DNA of 64,000 nt from Ralstonia sp. NFACC01 (GCF_900115545.1 NZ_FOWV01000001.1:496001-560000), one strand, 5' to 3'; numbered from the stretch's first letter, positions 44,081 to 53,570 are shown. Notes: generated by a model not told the origin, from the letters alone. Made by a program: numbers and translations.

Positions 44081-44387
44081 TTATCCCTCCCTGTGTTGAC
44101 TCATTATTTTTGTTGATCGGGCGATTATGCCCGACCGGTCGACTTTCATCGATCTTCTGCGCTCTGGCGCGCCACTCGTCTGTGACCTGCGTCAGCCAAA
44201 CCAAAATGACTCCATGTCGCGCCGGGTGAAACTTGCGAGTCGCGATTTGACGTCTCCCCTTTGCATCACCTGGGCGGGGGCCCCTCGGGCCGTCCGGTAC
44301 TACGGGGGCGCTCACCCGCGACTCTTCGTTAGCGGCCAGTTTTCCAGCTTAGTGAAATTCACCTCTGACAGGTGAAAAGGTGAAATC
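44081..44387. other. Intergenic region before terminase, candidate cos/packaging region
   Basis: About 300 bases without a convincing gene. It holds the promoter of the leftward zinc-ribbon gene, a perfect inverted repeat TCGGGC-N6-GCCCGA (44117-44134) and a G/C block around 44273-44320 (GGGCGGGGGCCCC and later CGGGGGCGC). Lambda-type phages place cos just before the small terminase gene. The exact cut site cannot be read. Confidence 0.35.
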
Positions 44388-45032
44388 GTGAGTGAAACGC
44401 TGCTCCTGACGCGCTCTGCATTTGCGGCGCGGCAGAACTGGTCGCCAAGCTACGTCACCAAGCTGGGCAAAGAAGGGAAGCTGGTCACCACGCCCGACGG
44501 CAAGCTGGTCGACGTCGATGCCACGCTCGCAAAGATCAAGCGCGGCGCCGACCCCGCAAAGGAAGCCGTCCGCGCCCGCCACGAAGCCGCGCGCATCGAC
44601 CGCGACGTCTACAGCGCCAGAGACACAACGCCCGATGCCGACCCATCCCTCGGCCACGACTTCCAAGCCGCCCGCGCCGAACGCGAGTACTACCAGGCAC
44701 AGCTAGCCCGCACCGAATACCAATGGGTCTCCGGCCTGCTGGTCAGCCGTATTGCCGTCGAAGACGCCGCCGAAAAGATCGGCGCCAACCTGCGCGACCG
44801 CATCATGGGCCTGCCGCGCCAGATCGCACCCGAGCTTGCCTCGATGACCGACCCATGGGCCGTCGAGCGCCACCTCGAAACCGCACTGCGCAAAGTGCTC
44901 GACGACATGATTGACCACGGCGCCGCAGTGCTTTCCGAATCCATCAACGATCCCGACCGCGGCAAGTTGGCCGACCTGTCACGCGCGGGGAAAGAGAGGT
45001 ACGGCTCCATAGAGCCCATCGACACATCGTGA
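44388..45032 (+). CDS. Terminase small subunit (Nu1-like), GTG start
   Basis: A 214-residue protein. The N-terminus is a DNA-binding winged-helix-like motif (LTRSAFAARQNWSPSYVTKL, then KLVTTPDGKLVDVDATLAKI) as in Nu1. A helical centre and C-terminus probably contact the large subunit. GTG at 44388 follows AAAGGTGAA. The stop overlaps the large-subunit GTG. It recognises the packaging site. Confidence 0.82.
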   Translation: MSETLLLTRSAFAARQNWSPSYVTKLGKEGKLVTTPDGKLVDVDATLAKIKRGADPAKEAVRARHEAARIDRDVYSARDTTPDADPSLGHDFQAARAEREYYQAQLARTEYQWVSGLLVSRIAVEDAAEKIGANLRDRIMGLPRQIAPELASMTDPWAVERHLETALRKVLDDMIDHGAAVLSESINDPDRGKLADLSRAGKERYGSIEPIDTS

Positions 45033-46975
45033 GCCATCCCGACGGAGCCACACTGTTCGCCCGCGCCTTCCTGGCCGGCCTCAAGCCCGACCCCGAACTG
45101 TGGGTAGACCAGTGGTCCGAAGACTTCATGGTGATCCCCGACGAGTCGGGCGCCGCCGAAACCGGGCCATACCGCTCCGCGCGCACGCCGTACGCCGTCG
45201 AGCCCATGCAGTGCCTGTCGCCCGCGCATCCGTGCTTGCGCGTCGTCGCCATGGTCGCGTCGCAGTTGTTCAAGACGCAGGTCGCGTTGAACTGGATCTC
45301 GGCGACGATCCACCGCGCGCCGGCCAACTTCCTCGCGCTGCAACCGACGTTGAACCTCACACGCCGCTTCTCCGCACGTGTGGCCAAGACAATCGATGCC
45401 GTGCCCGTCCTGCGCGAGCGCATCGCATCGGCCCGCTCGCGCGACGCTGCCAACACCGCCGAGCGCAAAGACTTTCGCAAGGGCACGCTCTTCATCAACA
45501 CCGCCGGCTCCGCCGCCAACCTGGCCGAAGTCTCCGCGCGCTACGTGTACGGCGACGAAATCGACCGTTGGGTGCGCGACCTCAACAACGAAGGCGACCC
45601 CATCGGCATCGCCGAAAAGCGCGCCAGCACCTTCGGGCGCAACGCCAAGTTTTACTACACAAGTTCGCCGACGATCGACGGCGCCTCGCGCATTGCTGAG
45701 CTGTACGCCCAGAGCGACCAGCGCCACTATTACGTGTCGTGCCCGCACTGCGGCCACGAGCACATCCTCGAATTCGAGCAGCTGCGCGCAAGCGACGACT
45801 TGAGCGACGTCTACTGCGAATGCCCCGCCTGTTTCTACCGCATCCGCGAGCACGAAAAGCCCGCGCTCTTCAAGACCGGCCGCTGGATCCCGCACGCCAA
45901 AGGCGACGGCGAGACGGTCGGCTTCCACCTGTCGACGGTGTACTCGCCGCTCGGTTGGGTGTCCTGGCGCGCGCTCATCAAGGAACACCGCGAGGCCAAG
46001 CTGGCGCAAGAGAAGGGCGATCCGGGCCTGATGCAGGTGTTCTACAACACGCGTCTCGCGCGCGTCTGGGACAACGCCCAGCAGCGCACCAGCGCAGACG
46101 AACTGCGTGACCGCGCAGAGGACTACCGCCTGCGCACCGTGCCCGCCGGCGCGCTGCTGCTGACCGCCGCCGTCGACACGCAGGACGACCGCCTCGAACT
46201 GCTCGTCATGGGCTGGGGCGAGGGCATGGAGCGTTGGATGATCGATCACCAGGTCTTCATGGGCGACCCGTCCGACCCCGCGCTGTGGGCGACGCTCGAC
46301 GAAGCCCTGCAGGCAACGTTCCTGCACGCCTCCGGCAAGGACATGCAGATCCGCGCCGTGGCGGTTGACTCCGGCGGCAGCCACACGCAGGACGTGTATC
46401 ACTTCACGCGCCTGCGGCAGTGGCGCCACGTGCTGGCCGTCAAGGGCGCCAGCAAGCCGAACAAGCCGGTGATCGCACAGCGCCCGTCCCGCGTGGACGT
46501 GACATGGCAGGGCACCACCGAGGTCGACGGCGCCGAACTGTGGATCGTCGGCACCGACACCGCCAAGGACTGGATCTACAACCGCTTCAAGCTCACCAGC
46601 GGCCCGGGCGCGTTGCACTTCTCGAACGACTTGCCGCTTGAGTTCTACAAGCAGCTCACCGCCGAGAAGCAGATCGTGCGCTACGTGAAGGGCTACCCGC
46701 GCACCGAGTGGGTCAAGGCGCGCGGCGACCGCAACGAGATTCTCGACTTGAACGTCTACAACCTCGCCGCGGCGCATTACCTGGGCGTGCACAAGTATCA
46801 GGAACCCGACTGGCGCCGGCTGCGCATGCACTTCGATCAAGGCAGCTTGTTTGCCGCAGCGCCGGTCAACGACGAAGCGCCACCACAACCCGCCGCACCA
46901 CCGGCCGCTGAGCCGCCGCGCACCGCGCACACACGCCGCCGCGTGGCCGCGTCGCGCTACCTCAAACGACGATAG
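45029..46975 (+). CDS. Terminase large subunit (GpA family)
   Basis: A 648-residue packaging ATPase/nuclease of the lambda gpA family. The Walker-A-like segment is MVASQLFKTQVALNW (GpA members have a deviant P-loop). Walker B/motif II is YVYGDEIDRW, a CPHCGHEHILEFEQ zinc-like element follows, and the RNase-H nuclease acidic residues lie in AAVDTQDDRLE and AVDSGGSH. It starts with GTG inside the GTGA overlap. The C-terminal tail is Pro/Ala/Arg-rich. Confidence 0.93.
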   Translation: MSHPDGATLFARAFLAGLKPDPELWVDQWSEDFMVIPDESGAAETGPYRSARTPYAVEPMQCLSPAHPCLRVVAMVASQLFKTQVALNWISATIHRAPANFLALQPTLNLTRRFSARVAKTIDAVPVLRERIASARSRDAANTAERKDFRKGTLFINTAGSAANLAEVSARYVYGDEIDRWVRDLNNEGDPIGIAEKRASTFGRNAKFYYTSSPTIDGASRIAELYAQSDQRHYYVSCPHCGHEHILEFEQLRASDDLSDVYCECPACFYRIREHEKPALFKTGRWIPHAKGDGETVGFHLSTVYSPLGWVSWRALIKEHREAKLAQEKGDPGLMQVFYNTRLARVWDNAQQRTSADELRDRAEDYRLRTVPAGALLLTAAVDTQDDRLELLVMGWGEGMERWMIDHQVFMGDPSDPALWATLDEALQATFLHASGKDMQIRAVAVDSGGSHTQDVYHFTRLRQWRHVLAVKGASKPNKPVIAQRPSRVDVTWQGTTEVDGAELWIVGTDTAKDWIYNRFKLTSGPGALHFSNDLPLEFYKQLTAEKQIVRYVKGYPRTEWVKARGDRNEILDLNVYNLAAAHYLGVHKYQEPDWRRLRMHFDQGSLFAAAPVNDEAPPQPAAPPAAEPPRTAHTRRRVAASRYLKRR

Positions 46976-46983
46976 AGAACCGT

Positions 46984-47190
46984 ATGGCTTACACGAAGCA
47001 AGATCTCCAGCGCATCGAGCGTGCACTGGTGAAGGGCGAGCTCGAGGTTCAGTTTCAGGACCGGCGCGCCCGATACCGCTCGGTGGACGAAATGCTGCGC
47101 ATCCGCAGTGAAATCGTTCGCAATCTGGAAGACGCCGCACCCGCATCGCGGGTGATCCGGCTGCGCTCGGCGGGCAAGGGGGTGACATGA
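46984..47190 (+). CDS. gpW-like head-tail joining protein
   Basis: A 68-residue protein (YTKQDLQRIERALVKGELEV, then DRRARYRSVDEMLRIRSEI). Size, the start helix and the small beta hairpin match lambda gpW, which joins head and tail after packaging. It lies between terminase and portal as in lambda, with its stop overlapping the portal start. Confidence 0.85.
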   Translation: MAYTKQDLQRIERALVKGELEVQFQDRRARYRSVDEMLRIRSEIVRNLEDAAPASRVIRLRSAGKGVT

Positions 47191-48692
47191 CCCGATACCC
47201 TGCGCTGGGCCAGCTTGGTTTCGTCTTGCCGGCGGAGCGGGCGATCCGGGCGCAGGCGTACGAGGCCGGCGGCACCACCGGCAGCCGCGGCCGCGCCTGG
47301 CGCGCATCGGGCGCAGGACCAAATGCCTCTGTCACGCAGAACCTCGGCACTATCCGCACGCGTGCACGCGCCGCCGTTCGCAACGACCCATGGGCCAAGA
47401 AAGCGATTGCCGGGCTGGTGACCAACGCCATCGGTACCGGCATCGTGCCGCACCCCGAGCATCCCGATCTCGAACTGCGCACAGCGCTGAAAGAGCTCTG
47501 GAGCGACTGGGTGCAGGAAGCCGACGCCGATGGTCTGCTCGACTTCTACGGCTTGCAGACGCTGGCCGCTCGCGCCTTGTTCACCGATGGGGAGGTTCTG
47601 AACCGCGTCCGCCCCCGCCGCCCCGAACGTGGCCTCTGCGTACCGCTGCAGGTGCAGCTTTTCGAAGCCGACCACCTGCCAGCCAACCTGAATCAAATGC
47701 TGCCCAACGGCGGCGAGATCGTCTCCGGCGTCGAGTTCGACCGCGATGGCGATCGGGTTGCATACCACCTGCACCGCAGGCATCCGGGCGAAGCAGGGCG
47801 CGCCACCACACAGGCCGGAACGGTGCGTGTGCCGGCAGCGGAGATCCAGCACGTATTCGAGCCAGTGCGGCCGGGTGCAGTGCGTGGTTGCTCGGCGCTC
47901 GCCACCGTGCTCCTGCGCTTGCACACGCTCGACAGCTTTGACGATGCGGTACTCGTGCGGCAGGAAGTTGCGAACCTGTTTGCGGGCTTCATTACCCGGC
48001 CAGCGCCGACCAGCTCAAAGCTTGATCCGCTGACAAGTCAGCCGATCCAAGCGGACATCGACGGCACACCGCTCACCTCGATGGAACCCGGCTCGCTGCA
48101 AGAACTGCTTCCGGGTGAGGAAGTGCAGTTTGCCGAGCCACCCGGCGCCGGCACCGACTACGGCCCCTTCATGCGCCAGCAGCTCATGGCTGCCGCCGCA
48201 TCGGTCGGCCTGCCGTACGAAGTGCTCACCGGCGACCTGCGCGACGTCAGCGACCGCGCCTTGCGGGTGATCCTCGGTGAGTTCCGGCGCCAGCTCGAGC
48301 AGCTGCAGTGGAACGTCTTCATCCACCAGTACTGCCGCCCCGTGTGGGCCGCCTGGACGGACGCAGTGGCGCTGTCCGGCGTGCTGCCCATGCCCGACTA
48401 CTACCGGAACCGGCGCCTCTATCAGCGCGTGCGCTGGGTGCCGCAGGGCTGGCCGTACATCAACCCGGTGCAAGACGTGCAGGCCCAGCGCATCGCCATT
48501 CGCGCAGGGCTGGCAAGTCGTTCGGCCACGATCCTCGCCCAGGGCGAAGACCCCGAGACCACCGATGCCGAAAACGCTGCCGACAACGAACGCGCCGACA
48601 GGCTCGGCCTCGTCTTCGACTCGGACGCGCGCAGGCGCGACAGCGCCGGCAGCGTGACCGACAACCAGGAACACACCAACGATGAAAGCTAA
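47187..48692 (+). CDS. Phage portal protein, lambda family
   Basis: A 501-residue portal of the lambda gpB type: ASGAGPNASVTQNLGTIRTR, RNDPWAKKAIAGLVTNAIG, DADGLLDFYGLQTLAARALF, HVFEPVRPGAVRGCS and the MAAAASVGLPYEVLTGDL region. It forms the dodecameric ring for DNA entry. Its end overlaps the protease gene by 11 bases. Confidence 0.94.
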   Translation: MTRYPALGQLGFVLPAERAIRAQAYEAGGTTGSRGRAWRASGAGPNASVTQNLGTIRTRARAAVRNDPWAKKAIAGLVTNAIGTGIVPHPEHPDLELRTALKELWSDWVQEADADGLLDFYGLQTLAARALFTDGEVLNRVRPRRPERGLCVPLQVQLFEADHLPANLNQMLPNGGEIVSGVEFDRDGDRVAYHLHRRHPGEAGRATTQAGTVRVPAAEIQHVFEPVRPGAVRGCSALATVLLRLHTLDSFDDAVLVRQEVANLFAGFITRPAPTSSKLDPLTSQPIQADIDGTPLTSMEPGSLQELLPGEEVQFAEPPGAGTDYGPFMRQQLMAAAASVGLPYEVLTGDLRDVSDRALRVILGEFRRQLEQLQWNVFIHQYCRPVWAAWTDAVALSGVLPMPDYYRNRRLYQRVRWVPQGWPYINPVQDVQAQRIAIRAGLASRSATILAQGEDPETTDAENAADNERADRLGLVFDSDARRRDSAGSVTDNQEHTNDES

Positions 48693-49785
48693 ACAGAGGA
48701 AGTGGTACGACCTCAAGGCCGCGCGCAACGCCGCCGGCAAGACGGTCGCGGAGTTGCGCATCTATGACGACATCGGCTTTTGGGGCACCACCGCCAAGGC
48801 GTTCGTCAACGAGCTGGATGCCGTGGCAAAGGACGCCGACGAGATCCTCGTGGCCGTCAATTCCGGCGGCGGTGATGTGTTCGACGGCTTCGCCATCTAC
48901 AACGCACTGCGCCGCTACAGCGGCAAGGTGACGGCGCGCGTCGATGGCATTGCCGCCTCGGCCGCGTCGCTCGTCGTTATGGCGGGCGACACCATCGTCA
49001 TGCCCGAGAACGCCATGATGATGATCCACAACGCCTGGACCATCGCCGCCGGCGACGCCGCGCAGATGCGCAAGACCGCCGAGCTGCTCGACAAGACGCG
49101 CGACGGCATCGTCGCCGCCTACCGCAACAAATGCGGGCTGACCGACGACGAGATTGTCGCCATGATGGACGCAGAGACGTGGATGACGGCGGCCGAGGCC
49201 AAAGATCGCGGCTTCGCCGATCAGATCGAGGCGCCCGTCAAGCTGCAGGCGTCTGTGCGCACCGGAGAACTGCTCGCACGGTTCGAGCACACGCCCGAGG
49301 CACTGCTGAAAGCGCTCGAAGCTCCGCCGGCGGAGCCGCCGAAAGCCGGAGCACCGGAAGCACCAGCAGCGCCGCCGGCCGCGCCGGTCGCTGCCACGCC
49401 GGCGCCCGACGCCGGCGCGCTCGCGCAACACGCCTTCGCAGCGTGCCGTGCTGCAGGCCTGCCGCAACTGGCTGAGGCTGTCGTGTCGGCCAGCGCGCTC
49501 GCCAGCAACGAAGCCATCGACGCCGTTGTCGCCCGCGCCAAAGATATCGCCGGCCTGTGCACGGCAGCACACCTTCCTGAACTGACCGCGCAATTCGTCG
49601 CCGACGGGCTCAACGCCGAACAGGTCCGCGCCCGGCTGTACGACCGCGTCATGGCAGCCAGCACGACGGGACTGTCGAATCGTCAGCCGCAGGCGGGTTA
49701 CGAAACCAACGAGCGCAAGACCGGCCCGCACGGCCCAAGCATCTACAGCGCCCGCCGCAAGAAAACGTCTTCGGCTCTCGCCTGA
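48682..49785 (+). CDS. Head maturation protease (ClpP-like) with scaffold tail
   Basis: A 367-residue protein. The N-terminal ClpP/S14 domain (~10-200) has NSGGGDVFDGFAIYN, the catalytic Ser in IAASAASLVVMAG, the His in MMMIHNAWTIAAG and the Asp further on. A Pro/Ala linker (~215-245) and a helical C-terminal part probably serve as scaffold, as lambda gpC/Nu3 do. It cleaves portal or scaffold during procapsid maturation. Confidence 0.9.
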   Translation: MKAKQRKWYDLKAARNAAGKTVAELRIYDDIGFWGTTAKAFVNELDAVAKDADEILVAVNSGGGDVFDGFAIYNALRRYSGKVTARVDGIAASAASLVVMAGDTIVMPENAMMMIHNAWTIAAGDAAQMRKTAELLDKTRDGIVAAYRNKCGLTDDEIVAMMDAETWMTAAEAKDRGFADQIEAPVKLQASVRTGELLARFEHTPEALLKALEAPPAEPPKAGAPEAPAAPPAAPVAATPAPDAGALAQHAFAACRAAGLPQLAEAVVSASALASNEAIDAVVARAKDIAGLCTAAHLPELTAQFVADGLNAEQVRARLYDRVMAASTTGLSNRQPQAGYETNERKTGPHGPSIYSARRKKTSSALA

Positions 49786-49808
49786 AGCAACCCATTGGAG
49801 TCACCCAA

Positions 49809-50144
49809 ATGCAGATCCAGACACAAGGCGTGCAAACCGCCGAATTCCTGCTGACCGAAGCCCCGGGCAGCCTCTCGCGCGAGCAGATCGCCGTGGCGGC
49901 GGGCGATGCGCTTCCCGCCGGCCAACTGCTCGAGCAGAGCGCCGACGGCAACGCCTACGCCCCGTACGGCACCACGGACGACGGCAAGGCCGCCGCCATC
50001 CTCTACGCACCGCTGCGTGCATCAGAGGGCAAGCGCCGCGCAACCGCCATCGTGCGCCTGGCAGAAGTGGCCGAAACCCGCCTCACCGGTCTGGACGCCA
50101 AAGCCCGCACCGACCTGCTCGCGGCCTTCATCGCCGTTCGCTAA
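49809..50144 (+). CDS. Head decoration protein (gpD family)
   Basis: A 111-residue protein (FLLTEAPGSLSREQIAVAAG; AAAILYAPLRASEGKRRATA) matching lambda gpD/HDPD, the trimer that stabilises the expanded capsid. It lies between protease and capsid genes, as in lambda. Confidence 0.9.
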   Translation: MQIQTQGVQTAEFLLTEAPGSLSREQIAVAAGDALPAGQLLEQSADGNAYAPYGTTDDGKAAAILYAPLRASEGKRRATAIVRLAEVAETRLTGLDAKARTDLLAAFIAVR

Positions 50145-50171
50145 GCACCCACACGAATTCAGGAGAACCCC

Positions 50172-51173
50172 ATGGCTGATATGGCCCTGTTCAATGACGA
50201 CGCCTTTTCCATGACGGCGCTCACCGCAAGCATCAACGAACTCGAGACGACGCCCTCGCGGCTGGCCGCCCTCGGCTTGTTCGAGGAAGAGGGCATGACC
50301 GTCACCACCGCGCAGATCGAGCGTGATGGCGAAACGCTGCAATTGGTCGCCTCGGCAGAGCGTGGCTCGCCCGGGCAAGTGGTTGTTGGCAGCAAGCGGC
50401 AAACCATTCCGTTCAACGCGGTGCACTTGCCGGAAATCGGCACCATCAAGGCGGACGAAGTGCAGAACCTGCGCGCATTCGGCGAAGAGACCGAGCTCGA
50501 AGCCCTGCAGACGGTGGTGAGCAAGCGCCTGCAGAAAATGCGCCGCCAGCTCGATGCCACCCACGAGTTCCACCGCATCGGGGCCATCAAGGGCCAGATC
50601 CTCGACTCGGACGGCCAGTCCGTACTGGTCGACCTGTTCGAGCGCTTCGGGCTGAAGCAACAGCAACTGCCCATCCTCATCGGCGACGTGCGTTCCTCCA
50701 CGCTGGAACTGCTCGACATGGTGGAGGATTCGCTGGGCGCCGCCCCGCACACGGGCGTGCGTGCCCTGTGCGGGCGCAACTTCTGGCGGCAGTTGATGAC
50801 GTCCAAGGACATCCGCGAAACGTACCTCAACACCCAGATGGCCGCGGCGCTGCGCGGCGACCCGCGCGACACGTTCGACTTCGGCGGCGTCACGTGGGAG
50901 CGCTATCGCGGCCGCGTTGGCAACGTCGGGTACATCGGCGACGACGAAGCCTACGCCGTGCCCGAAGGCGTGCCGGAACTGTTCATCACCCGTTTCGCGC
51001 CGGCGGACTACATGGAGGCCGTCAACACCAACGGCCTGCCGTACTACGCCAAGCAGGAAGCCGGCAAGTTCGGCAAGGCCGTTGAGCTCGAAGCCCAGTC
51101 CAACCCGCTGCACCTGTGCACCCGCCCACGCGCGGTCATCAAGCTGTCGGCCGCGACGGGCAAGGCGGCCTGA
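50172..51173 (+). CDS. Major capsid protein (gpE family)
   Basis: A 333-residue HK97-fold capsid protein of the lambda gpE family: TASINELETTPSRLAALGLF near the start, IPFNAVHLPEIGTIKADEVQ, the E-loop region and DDEAYAVPEGVPELFITRFAP with VNTNGLPYYAK at the end. No N-terminal cleaved delta domain is apparent. Shine-Dalgarno AGGAGA. Confidence 0.93.
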   Translation: MADMALFNDDAFSMTALTASINELETTPSRLAALGLFEEEGMTVTTAQIERDGETLQLVASAERGSPGQVVVGSKRQTIPFNAVHLPEIGTIKADEVQNLRAFGEETELEALQTVVSKRLQKMRRQLDATHEFHRIGAIKGQILDSDGQSVLVDLFERFGLKQQQLPILIGDVRSSTLELLDMVEDSLGAAPHTGVRALCGRNFWRQLMTSKDIRETYLNTQMAAALRGDPRDTFDFGGVTWERYRGRVGNVGYIGDDEAYAVPEGVPELFITRFAPADYMEAVNTNGLPYYAKQEAGKFGKAVELEAQSNPLHLCTRPRAVIKLSAATGKAA

Positions 51174-51174
51174 T

Positions 51175-51492
51175 ATGACGTTTCGGGACCACGTGGCGGA
51201 TCTCGACGCCGCCGTCTTCGAGGCGCTCTCTGACGAGGTGCAAATCGACGGCAAGCCCGACCCGGTGATGGGCATGTTCTATTCGCCGTGGCTGGATGTC
51301 GAGCCCATGCGCGGCCAGCGCTCGGGCCTGCGTGAGCCGTTCGTGATCGTGCGTGATGCCGATGCGGCAGGCGTCCGCCCGCGTACGCGGGTTAGGGCAC
51401 TGGGCGACGTGTACAGCGTCATTGAACTGCAACCCGACGGCTCGGGCACCACGAAACTCGTACTGAGGCCAGAACCATGTCCGTCACGTTAA
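51175..51492 (+). CDS. FII-like head-tail joining protein
   Basis: A 105-residue protein (MTFRDHVADLDAAVFEALSD). A small beta-rich body (RVRALGDVYSVIELQPDGSG) resembles lambda gpFII/Gifsy-type attachment proteins. The start is one base after the capsid stop (TGATATG). The end overlaps the next gene by 16 bases. Confidence 0.75.
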   Translation: MTFRDHVADLDAAVFEALSDEVQIDGKPDPVMGMFYSPWLDVEPMRGQRSGLREPFVIVRDADAAGVRPRTRVRALGDVYSVIELQPDGSGTTKLVLRPEPCPSR

Positions 51493-52019
51493 AGGCAGAG
51501 CTGGACATTGCCGCCGCGCTGGCTCCGCTTGCAAGCCTTGGCAAAGACGCCATGCGCAACGCCTGGCGCCGCGCGCTGAAGAAGAGCGCCAACTGGGTGA
51601 AAGGCCAGACAGCAAAGCAGGTCTCGGCCGAGATGCACATCGCGCAAAAGCTGATACGGCAGCGTCTCTACTTCTTCTTGCGCAGCGCAGACAAAGGCAA
51701 GGTCTGGCTCGGTCTCAACGCCATTGAGGCCCACCGGCTCGGCAACCCGCGCCAAACGCGGCGCGGCGTATCTGTCGGCCGGCATCGATTCGACAAGGCG
51801 TGGATCTACCGAAGCAAGCGCGGCAGCCAAAGTGACGGCAAGGTGTTCCGTCGCGTCGGCAAGGCGCGCATGCCCATCGAGGGCGTCAAGCTCGACTGGG
51901 CAGACAAGGGCGAAGCCGCTTTCCGCAAAGCCGCTGCCGAGATCGAAGCGCGCCTCATGGTCTTACTGGAGCAGGAAGTGAAATACGAAATCCTCAAGGC
52001 AACCGGCCATGCTCGCTGA
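51477..52019 (+). CDS. Minor tail protein Z-like (tail terminator/completion)
   Basis: A 180-residue basic protein resembling prophage minor tail protein Z: SLGKDAMRNAWRRALKKSAN, AEMHIAQKLIRQRLYFFLRS and the GVSVGRHRFDKAWIYRSKRG loop. In lambda gpZ helps place DNA ends in the tail. The end overlaps the next gene by 11 bases. Confidence 0.75.
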   Translation: MSVTLKAELDIAAALAPLASLGKDAMRNAWRRALKKSANWVKGQTAKQVSAEMHIAQKLIRQRLYFFLRSADKGKVWLGLNAIEAHRLGNPRQTRRGVSVGRHRFDKAWIYRSKRGSQSDGKVFRRVGKARMPIEGVKLDWADKGEAAFRKAAAEIEARLMVLLEQEVKYEILKATGHAR

Positions 52020-52521
52020 TCTGCAGCAACTGTTCGACGCCGTTGAATCGCACCTCAAAGCGCAATTCCCGGACGTCGCCCTCATCGGCTGGGCGCCAGA
52101 AATCGAAGACAGCATGCCGCTGCCGGCCATCCTGCTGTACGTCGGCGCGCTGCGCCCGGGCACCGACCCGGGCACCGGCCAACCGGCGATCAACATCGTG
52201 ATCGAGCTGCGCGTCGTTGGCGACCCGACCGAGCCGAACGCAGAGGCCGCCATGTGGGCACTCGCCGCACGGCTCATCAAGGTCTTGCACCACCAGACGT
52301 GGGGCCTGCCCGTCACCATGGCCGAGCTGGAGAGCGACGGCTTCCATCCAGACGGCATGCGCCCCGACCTCGACGGCTACAGCGTCATCGCCGCTGAATG
52401 GCGACATGAGTTCGACCTGGGCACGCCCGAATGGGCGTTTGAAGACACCAGCGGCACGACGGTCGATTTCGACATCCAGCCGCGCCACAGCGAGGCCGAC
52501 CATGGGCTACGAAGCGGGTGA
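52009..52521 (+). CDS. Conserved phage tail-region protein (Gp37/DUF1834-like)
   Basis: A 170-residue protein (LADLQQLFDAVESHLKAQFP; LPAILLYVGALRPGTDPGTG; MWALAARLIKVLHHQTWG). It has the form of Gp37/DUF1834-type proteins found before baseplate genes, possibly a tail terminator. Coupled to both neighbours by overlaps. Confidence 0.65.
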   Translation: MLADLQQLFDAVESHLKAQFPDVALIGWAPEIEDSMPLPAILLYVGALRPGTDPGTGQPAINIVIELRVVGDPTEPNAEAAMWALAARLIKVLHHQTWGLPVTMAELESDGFHPDGMRPDLDGYSVIAAEWRHEFDLGTPEWAFEDTSGTTVDFDIQPRHSEADHGLRSG

Positions 52522-53176
52522 GGCAGACCGGCGGCTGGCGTGCATTGTGCAGGCCGGCGTGATAGCGCAGGTCGACCTCGCTGCTGCCCGCTGCACCGTC
52601 AACGTTGCAGACTGGACGTCTGACTGGCTGCCGTGGTGGTCGCGGGCTGCCGGCGCCGTGCGCGAATGGCGCCCGCCGTCGCCGGGCGAGCAGGCATTGC
52701 TCGTCTCGCCGTCCGGCTGCCTTGAAGGCGGCTTTGTCCTGGCGGGCTTCTATACGGACCAGCACGGCGGCGCGAATGGTCAATCGTCAGATTTGACGGC
52801 CACGGACTACCCCGACGGCGCCCGCGAGCATTACGACCACGCAGCGCACGAATACCGGCTTGCCGTACCGGAAGGCGGGCAAATCGTCCTGCAGGTGGGC
52901 GACACGTCGCTCACGCTGCGCGCCGACGGCGCTGTGCTGAAAGCGCCGCAACTGCGGGCCGACGTGCCGGCATCCACCTTCACAGGCAATGCGCTCGTGG
53001 AAAAGGCGCTCGCGTTCATGGGCGGTTTGTCAGGGCAGGGCGCCGCCGGCGGCACCGCTGTCGCCATCCAAGGCGGCATTCAAGCCACAGACGATGTGGT
53101 CGCCGGCGATGTATCCCTGCGCGGTCACTCGCACATGGAGCAGGGCGACGGCGCGCCGGTGGGCAAGCCGTTCTAG
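52502..53176 (+). CDS. Baseplate assembly protein V (spike)
   Basis: A 224-residue protein of the P2 gpV family: OB-fold (GVIAQVDLAAARCTVNVADW, then PPSPGEQALLVSPSGCLEGG), followed by a beta-helix-like part with VSLRGHSHMEQGDG at the tip. The HxH motif usually binds iron at the spike apex. It forms the membrane-piercing central spike. It is followed by an intrinsic terminator. Confidence 0.9.
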   Translation: MGYEAGEADRRLACIVQAGVIAQVDLAAARCTVNVADWTSDWLPWWSRAAGAVREWRPPSPGEQALLVSPSGCLEGGFVLAGFYTDQHGGANGQSSDLTATDYPDGAREHYDHAAHEYRLAVPEGGQIVLQVGDTSLTLRADGAVLKAPQLRADVPASTFTGNALVEKALAFMGGLSGQGAAGGTAVAIQGGIQATDDVVAGDVSLRGHSHMEQGDGAPVGKPF

Positions 53177-53196
53177 CTGCAGCACACATCAATCGC

Positions 53197-53224
53197 AAGG
53201 CGGCCACGTGCCGCCTTTTTTTTT
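53197..53224 (+). terminator. Intrinsic terminator between baseplate genes V and W
   Basis: AAGGCGGC (53197-53204) pairs with GCCGCCTT (53210-53217) over a 5-base loop and runs into nine Ts (53216-53224). It lies inside the tail operon. Confidence 0.85.
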
Positions 53225-53237
53225 CATTGGAGGCACC

Positions 53238-53570
53238 GTGGCCGTCGTCGGCATGAACAGACGCACGGGAGCGCTGCTCTCGGGCATGGACCACCTCCTG
53301 CAAAGCCTGACCGACATCCTGAGCACACGACGCGGCACCCGGCGGGAGCGGCCCGAATACGGCAGCGATCTACCCGATAAGGTGGATTTGCCCATCACGC
53401 GCGGCTGGGTTGCCGCCGCGCAGGCAGAAGCGGCACGCGCCATCACGCGGTGGGAGCCGCGCCTGCGCCTCTCGCGCGTGCGGGTGGAGGGCATTGAAGA
53501 CGGCCGGGTGCTCTGGCGTGTCGTCGGCATCTACAACGAGCGGGCCGTCGATCTCAAGGTGACGTCATGA
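53238..53570 (+). CDS. Baseplate protein W (gp25-like), GTG start
   Basis: A 110-residue protein of the GPW/gp25 family: GMDHLLQSLTDILSTRRGTR, then ERPEYGSDLPDKVDLP. It is a conserved baseplate wedge component. GTG at 53238 follows TTGGAGG; the ATG at 53253 is an alternative. The stop overlaps the J start (ATGA). Confidence 0.9.
   Translation: MAVVGMNRRTGALLSGMDHLLQSLTDILSTRRGTRRERPEYGSDLPDKVDLPITRGWVAAAQAEAARAITRWEPRLRLSRVRVEGIEDGRVLWRVVGIYNERAVDLKVTS

Noticed and set aside
44127-44375. 82-codon plus-strand and 85-codon minus-strand frames before terminase
   Set aside because: Neither has protein-like composition or a good ribosome-binding site; the region is better read as promoter/packaging DNA.
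44690-47482. A 930-codon open frame antisense to terminase and portal genes
   Set aside because: It mirrors the codon structure of the well-identified sense genes in high-GC DNA, and its translation has no recognisable protein character.
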